Below, one piece after another: positions 1 to 8,536 of a DNA stretch of 53,238 nucleotides (position 1 is its first letter; each line of letters begins with the position of its first letter). The DNA comes from Myxococcales bacterium (GTDB taxonomy: Bacteria > Myxococcota_A > Polyangia > Polyangiales > Polyangiaceae), in the NCBI GenBank assembly GCA_025355005.1, contig JANXLV010000186.1:1-53238 (forward strand), read 5' to 3'. The position numbers and the translations under genes were made by a program. The notes beneath the pieces are model-generated. The model was not told the DNA's origin. It ran no database searches and saw only the letters and a list, made by a program, of their open reading frames with translations.

Positions 1-251
1 GGGGTGCAAGATCAACACAAACCTGCCCAGGACGTTCGCACGGAACGTTCCATCATCCATCGTAGAGCCTGGAAAATACAACCGAAGTCCTTTCAATAAT
101 TTATCCGTAATGGATCTGCGTCTCACTTCGATCTCGGCCCCGCGATGTGGCTTGCGGGCCACCGGGACGTGTGGGGAGGGACGCAAAGACGGTCTTGTGG
201 CCGAGGGAAAGACTTGCAAGCAACGGGTCGGATCCGAGACTATCCGCCTCG
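1..251. other. 5' non-coding stretch
   Basis: I see no convincing gene here. The first 110 bases are more AT-rich than the rest and include a GGAACGTTCC palindrome near base 42. They may hold the promoter of the operon starting at 252, but no clear -35/-10 or -24/-12 pair stands out. The open frames that cross it are antisense or are upstream extensions of the first gene. Confidence 0.4.
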
Positions 252-722
252 GTGAAGCGTATCGCTGGGTTAGCCGTCGCAGCCCTTGCTGCCCTTGCTC
301 TGGGCGCGTGCGAGCGCGTCGACCCGGGCCAGAACTTCGTCGTTTCGGACGAGACCTTCGACCAGAGCTTCTTCTTCTGCCACGTGGAGCCCGAGCTCCT
401 CTTTGCCAAGAAGTGCGGGCCGGGCGATCCGGGCGCTGGCGACCGCTCCGGAGGCTGTCATTTCAACTCCTCGGCCGTGAGCGGCATGGCCCTCATCGAC
501 CACCCGCCGGTCGCGTGCGACGCGAACGACAGACCCGATCCGACGCAGATCGGCGCGGGCAGCCCGGCCGAGTCGAACTTCCAGTCTGCCTCGCTCGAGA
601 TGAGCCGGGACTACCTGACGGCCCCGATCTACGTGCGTCCGACCGGCGCGAATCACCCGCGCGCCATCTTCGCGAAGGACGATCCCGCGGTCACCGTCAT
701 CTCCACGTGGGCCCAAAAATGA
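252..722 (+). CDS. cytochrome c-like lipoprotein without a canonical heme motif
   Basis: A 156-residue exported protein. The GTG start at 252 places a short basic segment (VKRIAG) before a hydrophobic stretch and an LGAC lipobox, so it should be a lipoprotein. The mature part resembles the small cytochrome-like domains common in myxobacterial lipoproteins, with a GGCHFNSSAVSGM segment and a late HPRAIF...DPAV...W segment. However, the first Cys is separated from the CH by thirteen residues (KKC...GGCH) instead of the usual two, so covalent heme binding is doubtful. It is the first gene of a tight operon; its TGA overlaps the next ATG (ATGA). The open frame runs upstream to 147, but that extension would bury the signal peptide. 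Function unknown. Confidence 0.75.
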   Translation: MKRIAGLAVAALAALALGACERVDPGQNFVVSDETFDQSFFFCHVEPELLFAKKCGPGDPGAGDRSGGCHFNSSAVSGMALIDHPPVACDANDRPDPTQIGAGSPAESNFQSASLEMSRDYLTAPIYVRPTGANHPRAIFAKDDPAVTVISTWAQK

Positions 723-1564
723 GCCGTTTTTCCCTCCAAAATCGCGTCCGCCGGGGGATCTTGCGCGTCGCTCTCGCCACCGCGCTCGGCTGCGTGTCGT
801 CGCTCGCGTGCAGCGGGATGAACGAGCGCGCGGCCCTCGGGGCCGAAGAGGAGCCCCAGGCCTTCGCCCGCATCCTCACCGACGAGGCCGAGGTGCGCGC
901 CGGACCAGGCGTCTCCTATCGCGTGATCGAGACGCTGAAGCGCGGCGAGACCATTGCGCTCGACGGCCGCGCCAACACGGGCTTCTGGCTCAAGGTCATC
1001 CTCGAGGACGGCCGCACCGCGTACGTGCTGGGGGAACAGGTCGAGACGTTCGCCGTGAAGCCGGGCAGCCCCGACGCGCCATCGCGGCCCGGGTTCTTCG
1101 CGCCTCCGCCGCTCGCGGGATCGCACGGCGGTCTCGCCATCATGGGCGGCCTCTTGCAGATCCCGGTCGCAAGCGGCGGCGTGAAGGGCTTCGGCTACAT
1201 GGAGGCGCGTCCATCGGTGGTCGTCGGGTCGTCGCTCACGCTGGAAGGGTTCATCGCCGAGGCGCTCACGGCCGACGGCTCGCAGCTCTTTTACGGCGCG
1301 GGCGCATCCGTGCACTTTGCACCCAACTGGCCGGTGTGTCCGTTCCTGTCTGCCGGCGGCGGGCGGCTCAACGTCATTCCGCAGACGGACTCCTTCGTGC
1401 TGAAGAAAGAGGACTTCTACGTCGGCCGCGCCGGGGGCGGCATCCTCCTGGCCCTGCGCGGCCGCATCCTCACGCGCTTCGAGGTGACCAACATGTCGCT
1501 GCTCACCTCGGGCTCGTTCAAGAACGCCCAGACCTACTCGGGCGGGTTCGGAGTGTACTTCTGA
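719..1564 (+). CDS. SH3-domain outer-membrane beta-barrel-like protein
   Basis: A 281-residue exported protein. Residues 1-45 look like a signal sequence with a Cys near its end (SSLACS, a weak lipobox). Residues 48-110 match a bacterial SH3 domain: the VRAGPGVSYRVIETL segment is typical, ending near AYVLGEQVE. The rest is rich in alternating hydrophobic and glycine residues and ends in FGVYF, a terminal aromatic typical of outer-membrane barrels. The start overlaps the stop of the upstream gene, and its own TGA shares one base with the next ATG, so it is translationally coupled on both sides. The role is inferred only: a cell-envelope protein that may bind peptidoglycan through the SH3 domain. 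Confidence 0.75.
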   Translation: MSRFSLQNRVRRGILRVALATALGCVSSLACSGMNERAALGAEEEPQAFARILTDEAEVRAGPGVSYRVIETLKRGETIALDGRANTGFWLKVILEDGRTAYVLGEQVETFAVKPGSPDAPSRPGFFAPPPLAGSHGGLAIMGGLLQIPVASGGVKGFGYMEARPSVVVGSSLTLEGFIAEALTADGSQLFYGAGASVHFAPNWPVCPFLSAGGGRLNVIPQTDSFVLKKEDFYVGRAGGGILLALRGRILTRFEVTNMSLLTSGSFKNAQTYSGGFGVYF

Positions 1565-1815
1565 TGGCCACGCCCGCACGTCACTCGCTCTCGCGCTCGC
1601 GGTCCCTCGCGCTGTCCGTGCTCGCCCTGATCTCCGTCGCGTTCCTCGGAGGATGCGTGACCGTGCGTCCCGAGCAGCGCTCCGTGCTCGCCGACCCCAC
1701 GATGCGCTTCGATGGCGAGGAGCTCGCGCAGTCGCAGAAGAAGCACGCGCTCGACAACCGCGAAGGCTCCACGGGTGGTGGCGGCGTCTCCGGAGGCGGA
1801 TGCGGCTGCAACTGA
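1564..1815 (+). CDS. DUF4266 domain lipoprotein
   Basis: An 83-residue lipoprotein. An Arg-rich N-terminus leads into a hydrophobic stretch and an LGGC lipobox near residue 31. The mature protein has the DUF4266 pattern: VRPEQRSVLADPTM early, then H..DNREGS and a glycine-rich tail ending GGGCGCN. DUF4266 genes are usually found beside DUF3570 genes, as here, often with a thioredoxin-like protein and an ApbE flavin transferase (family knowledge; neither is seen in this window). The function of the domain is not established. Confidence 0.88.
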   Translation: MATPARHSLSRSRSLALSVLALISVAFLGGCVTVRPEQRSVLADPTMRFDGEELAQSQKKHALDNREGSTGGGGVSGGGCGCN

Positions 1816-3089
1816 GCGCTCTGCATCTCGCTCGCGTCTTCGTGCGCTCGGCCCGCCTCAAAGCCGCAGCGCTCGCGGTGGCGATGCTCACTCTTGCGCC
1901 CGACGCGCGGGCCGAGGTCGTCGACGTGGACACGGCGCATACGATCTTCTACGAGGCGCCGACGCGCTCGCACATGTTCGTGTACACGCCAGGCCTCGAC
2001 CTCACGGTGAAGCCCACGAGCTGGCTGGGTGTGACCGCAGGCTACGCCGCGGACGTGGTCTCTGGCGCCAGCGTCGCCGTGAAGGCCGGCCCCGCGTACC
2101 AGAACACCCATCCCGGCGCCGACGTCATCACAGCCGCTAGCGTGCACGACCTTCGCCAGGTCGGTCACGGTGGCTTCTCGCTCACGCATGGCAACACGGT
2201 GTACAGCGCTGGCTACAGCTACGGCACGGAGCACGACTATCGCTCGAACGCGTTCTTCGTCACGGCGAAGACCGACGCGCTCGAGCACAACACCGAGTTC
2301 GAGATCGGCTACGCGAAGAACCTCGACACGGTCTGCGATCGCACGCAGGGCCCGAACGTGACGCCGTCGCGCGCGTTCGCGCTCGAAGACTCCAACGGCT
2401 GCTTCACCAAGGACAATGCCCTCCGCTCGCGTCGCGACATCACGGTCGACGCGTTCCAGGGCAGCTGGACGCAGGCGTGGACCCCCGTGCTGGTCACGCA
2501 GCTCACGTACGGCGTGCAGATCATCGACGGCTTCCAGTCGGACCCGTATCGCAGCGTCATCCTGGGTGAAGGCCTGAAGGCGCAGGAGCACCATCCGAAC
2601 GACCGCGCGCGCCAGTCCGTCACGCTCCGCGCGAACTACTTCATCCGTCCCATCCGCGGCGTCGTCCACGCGAGCGTCCGCGGCTACGACGACACGTGGG
2701 ACATCCAGAGCATCACCGCGGAGCTCGAGTTCGAGAAATACTTCGGCGACGCCCTTCGTGCCGCCCTTCGCGGTCGCTTCTACAAGCAGACAGGAGCCAT
2801 CTTCTACAGCGACGACTACAGCGGCGGCGATAAGCCTCTCGGCCCCAAAGGGCAATATTTTACAGGCGATCGTGAGCTCTCGCCGTTCTCCAGTATCACG
2901 GTCGGAGTGCGTGCAAACTACACGTTTCGTCGCAAGGAGGGGAATCTCTTCTGGCTAGTGGAGAGCGCGAAGGCAGGCGTGTCCGCGGACGCGGTGCAGT
3001 TCTCGTATGACCAGTTCACGCTCGGCGGCAGCGCCATCGGCGACGCGCGCGCGTTCATCCTCGGTCTCTCCGGGGGGCTGGTCTTCTAG
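1800..3089 (+). CDS. DUF3570 outer-membrane protein
   Basis: A 429-residue exported protein. The ATG at 1800 lies inside the end of the DUF4266 gene and gives a good signal peptide (LKAAALAVAMLTLAPDARA). The mature protein has the DUF3570 hallmark DVVSGAS after a TAGYA strand, and repeated amphipathic strands (for example SAGYSYGTEHDYRS, VTLRANYFIRP) suggesting a beta barrel. It ends LSGGLVF, with the terminal Phe expected for outer-membrane insertion. Length fits the family (about 400-450). The stop TAG is followed directly by the ATG of the channel gene. Substrate or partner unknown. Confidence 0.88.
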   Translation: MRLQLSALHLARVFVRSARLKAAALAVAMLTLAPDARAEVVDVDTAHTIFYEAPTRSHMFVYTPGLDLTVKPTSWLGVTAGYAADVVSGASVAVKAGPAYQNTHPGADVITAASVHDLRQVGHGGFSLTHGNTVYSAGYSYGTEHDYRSNAFFVTAKTDALEHNTEFEIGYAKNLDTVCDRTQGPNVTPSRAFALEDSNGCFTKDNALRSRRDITVDAFQGSWTQAWTPVLVTQLTYGVQIIDGFQSDPYRSVILGEGLKAQEHHPNDRARQSVTLRANYFIRPIRGVVHASVRGYDDTWDIQSITAELEFEKYFGDALRAALRGRFYKQTGAIFYSDDYSGGDKPLGPKGQYFTGDRELSPFSSITVGVRANYTFRRKEGNLFWLVESAKAGVSADAVQFSYDQFTLGGSAIGDARAFILGLSGGLVF

Positions 3090-4610
3090 ATGCGCGACCC
3101 CATGGGCCTCGCGGAGCACAACGACCGCCTTTTCGAGGTGGGCTCGTTCGTCGTCGCGTTCATGCTCGTCGCGGTGCTGCGTGCCGTCCTTCCGAAAGAG
3201 GACAAGAAGAAGGCAGGACAGCCGGCGCTCTTTCTGCTGCTCGCGGTGCTCTTCGGTGCGGTCACGGCGCTCATCAGTGCGGAGGCGCGTGTCGGGCGCA
3301 TCACGGGCTTCCTCTACACGTTCTTCCTGTTCTCGTCGTCGGCGCGCAGCGCGGTGCTCTTGTTGCTGGACGTGCTGCTGGCGCGACGCACGCACAAGGC
3401 GACGCCGGTCATCTTCCGGGACGTGGTGCAGGCGGTCGTCTACTTCATCGTGGCGATCCTCACGCTGCACACGGTGGGGGTGGAGCCCGGATCCATCCTC
3501 ACCACGTCCGCGCTGCTCACCGCGGCGCTCGGGCTCGCGCTGCAGGACACGCTCGGTAACATGGTCAGCGGCCTCGCGCTCCAGATGCAACGCCCCTTCG
3601 ACGTGGGCGACTGGGTGGAGGTCGACACCGCGGGCCCGCATACGATCGGCAAGGTGACCGAGGTGAACTGGCGCGCCACGTCGTTCATGACGCACGACAT
3701 GGTGGAGGTCATCGTACCGAACGGAATGCTCGCGAAGACGGCGCTCCGCAACTTCTCGCGGCCGTCGAAGGTGTCGCGCAGGAACGTGACGGTCACGAGC
3801 GGCTATGACGTCGCGCCAGAGCGCGTGACCGAGGTGATCCTCGCGGCGCTCCGCGACACGGGCGGCGTGCTCACCGACCCCGCGCCGAGCGTGGTGACGC
3901 GGCAGTTCAGCGACGCGTGGATCGAGTACGCGGTCTTCTACTTCATCGACGACATGCCGAACATGCTCGTGATCGAAGGCCGCGTCCGCAATCGCGTGTA
4001 CTATGCATTCCAGCGCGCCGGGATCGAGTTCCCGTTCCCGACGCGGACCCTCCACGTCCACGAGGTGAGCGAGGAGACGAAGAAGCGAAGCAACGATCGA
4101 GCGCTCGAGAAGCGCGATCGCGCGCTGCGCTGCGTGGATTTCCTGGACGTGCTGCCGGCGGAGGCGCACCGCGCGCTGGCGGCAGAGGTCGGCGTGAAGA
4201 TGTTCGCCGCGGGCGAGGTGATCGTCCGCGAGGGCGACAAGACGAGCGAGCTCTACATCATCGACAAGGGCGAGGTGCTCGTGGAGATCCTGAAGGGTGG
4301 AGAAACCGTGCCGGTAGCGACGCTCCGCGCCGGGACCTTCTTCGGCGAGATGAGCCTGATGACGGGCGAGGAGCGCAAGGCCACGGTGCGCGCCGCCACG
4401 CAGTGCACGCTGCTGGTGGTCGACCACGAGGCGTTCCACCACACGATCGCGGCGAGCCCGGAGATCGTCGAGCGCATGAGCGAGGTCCTCGCGGAGCGGC
4501 AGGCGGAGCTGGAAGAGGCAGTGCTGTCGTCGCCCGATCGCCACAGCGAGCCGATGGTGGACAGGTCCGCGCGTCTCTTGAGCCAGATAAGAGGCTTTTT
4601 CAATTTGTGA
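3090..4610 (+). CDS. MscS-type mechanosensitive channel with C-terminal cyclic nucleotide-binding domain
   Basis: A 506-residue inner-membrane protein. About four hydrophobic segments lie in residues 15-160. The MscS core follows: pore-lining helix and beta domain around residues 135-225, with ALGLALQDTLGNMVSGLALQ, RPFDVGDWVEV and VIVPNGML. Residues about 345-453 form a cyclic nucleotide-binding domain with a good phosphate-binding cassette (FGEMSLMTGEERKATVRA). The fusion suggests an ion channel gated or modulated by cAMP/cGMP as well as by tension, a known architecture. It starts directly after the DUF3570 stop and so is probably in the same operon. The ligand is not determinable from sequence. 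Confidence 0.92.
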   Translation: MRDPMGLAEHNDRLFEVGSFVVAFMLVAVLRAVLPKEDKKKAGQPALFLLLAVLFGAVTALISAEARVGRITGFLYTFFLFSSSARSAVLLLLDVLLARRTHKATPVIFRDVVQAVVYFIVAILTLHTVGVEPGSILTTSALLTAALGLALQDTLGNMVSGLALQMQRPFDVGDWVEVDTAGPHTIGKVTEVNWRATSFMTHDMVEVIVPNGMLAKTALRNFSRPSKVSRRNVTVTSGYDVAPERVTEVILAALRDTGGVLTDPAPSVVTRQFSDAWIEYAVFYFIDDMPNMLVIEGRVRNRVYYAFQRAGIEFPFPTRTLHVHEVSEETKKRSNDRALEKRDRALRCVDFLDVLPAEAHRALAAEVGVKMFAAGEVIVREGDKTSELYIIDKGEVLVEILKGGETVPVATLRAGTFFGEMSLMTGEERKATVRAATQCTLLVVDHEAFHHTIAASPEIVERMSEVLAERQAELEEAVLSSPDRHSEPMVDRSARLLSQIRGFFNL

Positions 4611-4639
4611 GCCTGACAAGCTCGGATAGGACGGATTGC

Positions 4640-5212
4640 ATGAAGAAGGTCGCGCTCGCTCTGACGGTTTTCGTGTCGCTCTCGCTCCCTGCGCTCGCTC
4701 ACGCGGTGGAGACCGATCCGTCCGACTGTCCGCCCGGCAGCGTGAACAAGACCGAGAACGGCATGACCTGGTGCGAGCCCTCGGTCTGCGAGAACGACGC
4801 CAACTGCCTCCCGAACGAGGTCTGCCGCCCCATGGCGCTCTGCGTGCAGATCGGCACCGTGGCAGGCGATGGCGGCGCGACGGCCAACAACAAGCAGAGC
4901 CGCCTCATCGCAACGAATCGCTGCGCGGCCGACAAGAAGTGTCCCAACACGACCACGTGCTCGGACAAGTCTCGCTGCATCGAGAAGTCGAAGGCAGACA
5001 AGATGGGCATCCTCACGCCGGCCGCGTCAGCCAGCGCACCCCCTGCGACGGACGCGAAGAAGTCGAGCTGCGGATGCAGCACCGTGGGTGATCGCAGCAC
5101 TGGGACGAGCGGTACGCCGGTGGGAATCGGCGTTGGGCTGGGGCTCGCCGCGCTGATGGTCGTGCGCCGCCGGAGCGTGCGCCGGATCATGCGACCGGGA
5201 GCTCGCGGCTAG
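4640..5212 (+). CDS. Cys-rich MYXO-CTERM-like surface protein
   Basis: A 190-residue exported protein. The signal peptide (KKVALALTVFVSLSLPALAHA) is followed by two Cys-rich segments (CENDANCLPNEVC, CAADKKCPNTTTC) like those in myxobacterial surface proteins. An Ala/Ser/Pro linker leads to a C-terminal sorting-type tail: SSCGCSTVG, a hydrophobic helix (VGIGVGLGLAALMVV) and an RRRSVRR cluster. That Cys-Gly-Cys, helix, basic order is the MYXO-CTERM arrangement, thought to be processed by a myxosortase for surface anchoring. It lies 29 bases after the channel gene on the same strand. It converges with the activator gene, and the two ends overlap by four bases. Confidence 0.82.
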   Translation: MKKVALALTVFVSLSLPALAHAVETDPSDCPPGSVNKTENGMTWCEPSVCENDANCLPNEVCRPMALCVQIGTVAGDGGATANNKQSRLIATNRCAADKKCPNTTTCSDKSRCIEKSKADKMGILTPAASASAPPATDAKKSSCGCSTVGDRSTGTSGTPVGIGVGLGLAALMVVRRRSVRRIMRPGARG

Positions 5213-6570
5213 TCGCCGTCTTCCGAGCCTCGCAGGCCGTGTTTTTTTGCCAGATCGGAGAGGTGCTTCCGATCCATTTTGGCGTCGCGGGCGGCGGCGC
5301 TCACGTTGCCGCTGTGGCGCCCCAAGAGCCAGCGCACGTAGCGTTTCTCGAACTCGGTGTCGTACTTCGCGCGGGTCTCGCGGTAGCTCTTTTCGGCTTC
5401 GAACTGGAACGCGGGCTCGCCGCCACCCGTAGGCAGTGCGACCACGCCTAGCTCCGTGGAGCCGGTGGCCTGCGCCATGTAGATCGCGCGCTCGAGCACG
5501 TTGCGTAGCTCGCGGACGTTGCCCGGCCAGTCGTGCGAAGAGAGCGCGGCCATCGTCTCGGCAGTAACCGTGAGGTGCGCGCCCGTGGTCTTCAGGATGT
5601 GCTCGACGAGGATCGGGATGTCCTCGCGGCGCGAGCGCAGTGACGGCACCGTGACCGGGACCACGGCGAGGCGGAAATAAAGGTCCTCGCGGAACTTGCC
5701 GGCAGCGACCTCGCGATTGAGGTCGCGTTTTGTGGCGGCGATCACGCGGCAGTTCGCCGACAAGGGCTTGTTGCCGCCCACGCGACGGAACTCCTTCGTC
5801 TCGAGCACACGCAGGAGCTTGGGCTGCACGTCGAGCGGGAGCTCTCCGATTTCGTCCAGGAACACCGTGCCCATGTCCGCGAGCTCGAAGGCTCCTTGAC
5901 GCTGCGAGACGGCGCCCGTGAAGCTGCCGCGCTCGTGGCCGAAGAGCTCGCTCTCGATGAGGGAGTAGCTGACCGCGCCACAGTCGACGACCACGAACGG
6001 CTTGCCCGCGCGAAGGCTCTCGGACCAGACGGCGCGCGCGAGGACGTCCTTGCCGGTGCCGGTCTCACCTTCGAGGAGGACCGTCGCGTCGGTCTTGGCG
6101 ATGCGCTCGAGCACGCCGAAGATCGTGCGCATGGAGAGGCTGCTGCCGAGCGCGGGGCCGAACTGGTTCTTGTCGCTGGGCAGCACCTCGAGGCGGTGCG
6201 TCACGGGCTTGAACGCGACCTCGATCTCGCCGACCTTGAGCACGCTGCCGGACTGGAGCATGGCCTCGCGGATGCGCGTACCGTCGACCTTGGTGCCGTT
6301 CGTGGAGTCCAGGTCGCGCACGTGGATGCCGTCGGGGGCGCGGATGATCTCGCAGTGGTGACGCGACACAGTGTCGTCGGTCAGCACGAGATCGTTGTCG
6401 GGCGCCTTGCCGATCGTGAGGCGGCCCGCCAGCGGCTTCTGCGTGCCCTTGTGGCTGCCGTTCAGGACCGTCGCCATGATTCCAATGCCACCGCCGGAGG
6501 AGGGCATGGAAGCGCGCGTCGCGATTTCGACGTGGGCGGATTGCGAGGAGGGAGGTTTGTCGCTGCTCAC
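5209..6570 (-). CDS. FHA domain sigma-54-dependent transcriptional activator
   Basis: A 453-residue cytoplasmic enhancer-binding protein. Residues 45-120 form an FHA domain ([28 protein letters not shown]), which reads phosphothreonine. Residues about 140-375 are the AAA+ domain, with Walker A GETGTGKD near 168, the sigma-54 contact loop written GSFTGA (residues 215-220, one change from GAFTGA) and Walker B FLDEIGEL. The C-terminus is a Fis-type helix-turn-helix ([19 protein letters not shown]). The GTG start overlaps the TGA of the upstream gene (GTGA), so it is coupled to 6567-6980. An input from a Ser/Thr kinase is likely by family, but the partner is unknown. Confidence 0.93.
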   Translation of the reverse strand: MSSDKPPSSQSAHVEIATRASMPSSGGGIGIMATVLNGSHKGTQKPLAGRLTIGKAPDNDLVLTDDTVSRHHCEIIRAPDGIHVRDLDSTNGTKVDGTRIREAMLQSGSVLKVGEIEVAFKPVTHRLEVLPSDKNQFGPALGSSLSMRTIFGVLERIAKTDATVLLEGETGTGKDVLARAVWSESLRAGKPFVVVDCGAVSYSLIESELFGHERGSFTGAVSQRQGAFELADMGTVFLDEIGELPLDVQPKLLRVLETKEFRRVGGNKPLSANCRVIAATKRDLNREVAAGKFREDLYFRLAVVPVTVPSLRSRREDIPILVEHILKTTGAHLTVTAETMAALSSHDWPGNVRELRNVLERAIYMAQATGSTELGVVALPTGGGEPAFQFEAEKSYRETRAKYDTEFEKRYVRWLLGRHSGNVSAAARDAKMDRKHLSDLAKKHGLRGSEDGD

Positions 6571-6980
6571 GGTTTTCCGCTGGAAGCGGGAGTAGGGGCG
6601 GGGCCAGGGACGGCGTCTGCGAGATCGATGGTCACGGTGCCGGACGAGAACGTCACTCGCCGTTCTAGCGTGTTTTCGCCGTCTTTGGAAAAGACTCGAA
6701 TGTGGAGGACGTAATCTCCCGGGGTGAGCTCGGGATCGTGGGCCACCACGCGGGGCGCCTCGCCATGGTCGTAGGTGAGCTCCGTGGCCCGGGCGACGCT
6801 ATCCGCACCTGTTGCGGCCTCGTAGTCGCACGCAATGCGGGTCACGCGGGGGGCCGCATTGCCCAGCACGAAGCGCACGTGCTGCTCCTTGGGTGCCTTG
6901 CTCGAGATGTAGAACGCCACCCCCGCGAATACGAGCAGCGCGAGCCACGTGAACGGTGACCGTGCCCGCCGCCCGGCCAC
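6567..6980 (-). CDS. membrane-anchored hypothetical protein
   Basis: A 137-residue protein with an N-terminal basic cluster (GRRARS) and one hydrophobic helix (TWLALLVFAGVAFYIS, about residues 10-26), then a periplasmic domain of about 85 residues and a Pro/Ala-rich tail. The domain has a beta-sandwich feel (YVLHIRVFSKDGENTLERRV) and may be Ig-like; I do not recognise the family. It uses GTG directly after the TAA of the cytochrome gene and overlaps the FHA activator, so the three genes form one operon. A sensor or accessory role beside the activator is only an inference. Confidence 0.75.
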   Translation of the reverse strand: MAGRRARSPFTWLALLVFAGVAFYISSKAPKEQHVRFVLGNAAPRVTRIACDYEAATGADSVARATELTYDHGEAPRVVAHDPELTPGDYVLHIRVFSKDGENTLERRVTFSSGTVTIDLADAVPGPAPTPASSGKP

Positions 6981-7469
6981 TTATTTACCTGGCGGTCGCC
7001 CTGCGCCGCCGACCCGACGGATGCGAACGACCAGCCCCGTGACGAGCTCGCTCGACAGGTCGAACTTGGGCATCTTGCCCTTGCCGTTCTGGATCGCATT
7101 CGCGATGTCGGCGTCCTGCATCCTGTGTTGCCACTCGGGATCGGCGAAATTCGTGGCCTTCACCATCGGTCCGTTCGGCCCGTCTCCGCGCCCGGACTCC
7201 CCGTGGCACTGGGCGCACTGGGCACGCCAGGTGAGATCGACGAGCGCCGCGATGCCTGACGCGCCGCCGCCGCCGCCACCGCCGCCATCACCTTTGCGCG
7301 GGAGCTGCGCCTTCAGTGACTCCTGATCCTGCTCATGGTCCTGGACGTTCCATTCGCGCAGGCCGTCCGAGCTGGGCGTGCGATCGCACCCCGCGCTGAG
7401 CAGGGCGGCGAGGGCTACGGACCCGGCGAGGCCATAGAAAGACGAGGTTTTCAAGGCGTTGGGACGCAC
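6981..7469 (-). CDS. mono-heme cytochrome c lipoprotein
   Basis: A 162-residue exported protein. The signal sequence ends in LSAGC (lipobox). Residues about 60-70 are a run of glycines encoded by GGN repeats, likely a flexible linker. The cytochrome c domain follows, with CAQCH as the covalent heme site and GKMPKF giving the probable distal Met. It is the first gene of the operon that includes the FHA activator. The upstream 93 bases separate it from the divergent panB. The electron partner cannot be told from sequence. Confidence 0.87.
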   Translation of the reverse strand: MRPNALKTSSFYGLAGSVALAALLSAGCDRTPSSDGLREWNVQDHEQDQESLKAQLPRKGDGGGGGGGGASGIAALVDLTWRAQCAQCHGESGRGDGPNGPMVKATNFADPEWQHRMQDADIANAIQNGKGKMPKFDLSSELVTGLVVRIRRVGGAGRPPGK

Positions 7470-7562
7470 GGTAATACAACTCGCGCTTGCCGGCGACCCC
7501 TTCCGGGGCTAGCTTTCCAGGCAGGCGTGGACCTCCTCCATGAGGCCGCGACCCGAGGTCCC

Positions 7563-8510
7563 ATGTATACTACACCGAAGGGCGCAGGCGCCGCTGGTGG
7601 TCCGCGCAAGATCACTGTTCCGGAGCTCCAGGCCCGGAAACAGCTGGGCGGCGCAAGCGGGGCAAGTGGGACCGAGGGCGGAGCCATCACGATGGTGACC
7701 GCTTACGATTTCACCATGGCGCGCCTCATCGACGAGGCGGGGGTGGACATGGTCCTCGTCGGGGATTCGCTCGGCATGATCGTGCAGGGCGCGACGAACA
7801 CGATCCCCGTGACGATGGACGAGATGGTCTATCACACGCGCGCCGTGGCTCGCGGCCTCGGGCGCGCGCACCTCACCTCGGATTTGCCGTTCATGAGCTA
7901 CCAGGCTTCGCCCGCGCAGGCGGTCGAGAACGCGGGCCGGCTCATGAAGGAGGGCTTCGCGGAGAGCGTGAAGCTCGAGGGCGGCGCAGAGGTCGCGGAG
8001 CACGTGCATCGCATCGTGCGGGCGGGCATCCCGGTCGTCGGGCATGTCGGCCTCACGCCGCAGAGCGTCCACGCGCTGGGCGGCTTCAAGGTGCAAGGCC
8101 GCGGTGAAGATGCGGCGGACAAGGTCATTCGCGATGCCCTCGCGATCGAGGCAGCCGGCGCGTTCGCGATCGTCCTCGAGGCGATCCCGCCGGACGTCGC
8201 GGAGCGAATCACGGAGGCGCTCTCCATCCCGACCATCGGTATCGGCGCAGGCGTGTCGTGCAACGGCCAGGTGCTCGTGTGCACGGACCTCCTCGGCATG
8301 TCGCGTGGCCACAAACCCAAGTTCGCAAAAGCCTTCGCGCCCGTGGGCGACCAGATCGTCGCCGCCGTGGCCGCGTACGTGGCCGAGGTGCAAGCCGGCA
8401 CCTTCCCAGGCCCCGAACAAACCTACAAACCCAACGGCCCCGCCAAGCCCGCGCTCCACCATGAAGCCCCAAGCCTGGACGAGCCGCTCCCCCTAGATCT
8501 CTGGCACTGA
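7563..8510 (+). CDS. panB: 3-methyl-2-oxobutanoate hydroxymethyltransferase
   Basis: A 315-residue cytoplasmic enzyme that transfers a one-carbon unit from methylene-tetrahydrofolate to 2-oxoisovalerate, giving ketopantoate for pantothenate and CoA. The family core is complete: [17 protein letters not shown], the metal-binding [23 protein letters not shown], the catalytic Glu in VLEAIP, and GIGAG. It is longer than the usual ~265 residues because of a Gly/Ala-rich N-terminal extension of about 40 residues and a Pro-rich tail. The ATG at 7563 follows GAGGTCCC, a usable ribosome site. It converges on preA with only 26 bases between them. Confidence 0.95.
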   Translation: MYTTPKGAGAAGGPRKITVPELQARKQLGGASGASGTEGGAITMVTAYDFTMARLIDEAGVDMVLVGDSLGMIVQGATNTIPVTMDEMVYHTRAVARGLGRAHLTSDLPFMSYQASPAQAVENAGRLMKEGFAESVKLEGGAEVAEHVHRIVRAGIPVVGHVGLTPQSVHALGGFKVQGRGEDAADKVIRDALAIEAAGAFAIVLEAIPPDVAERITEALSIPTIGIGAGVSCNGQVLVCTDLLGMSRGHKPKFAKAFAPVGDQIVAAVAAYVAEVQAGTFPGPEQTYKPNGPAKPALHHEAPSLDEPLPLDLWH

Positions 8511-8536
8511 AGCGGCCGTCTTCGACTTTTCTACGG

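Noticed and set aside
653..2855. Long minus-strand frames opposite the DUF4266/DUF3570 operon
   Set aside because: Composition is typical of reverse-frame shadows; the plus-strand genes have recognised domains.
7240..7300. The glycine-coding GGN run as a regulatory repeat
   Set aside because: It lies inside a normal cytochrome gene as a linker between the lipid anchor and heme domain; no further signal is seen.
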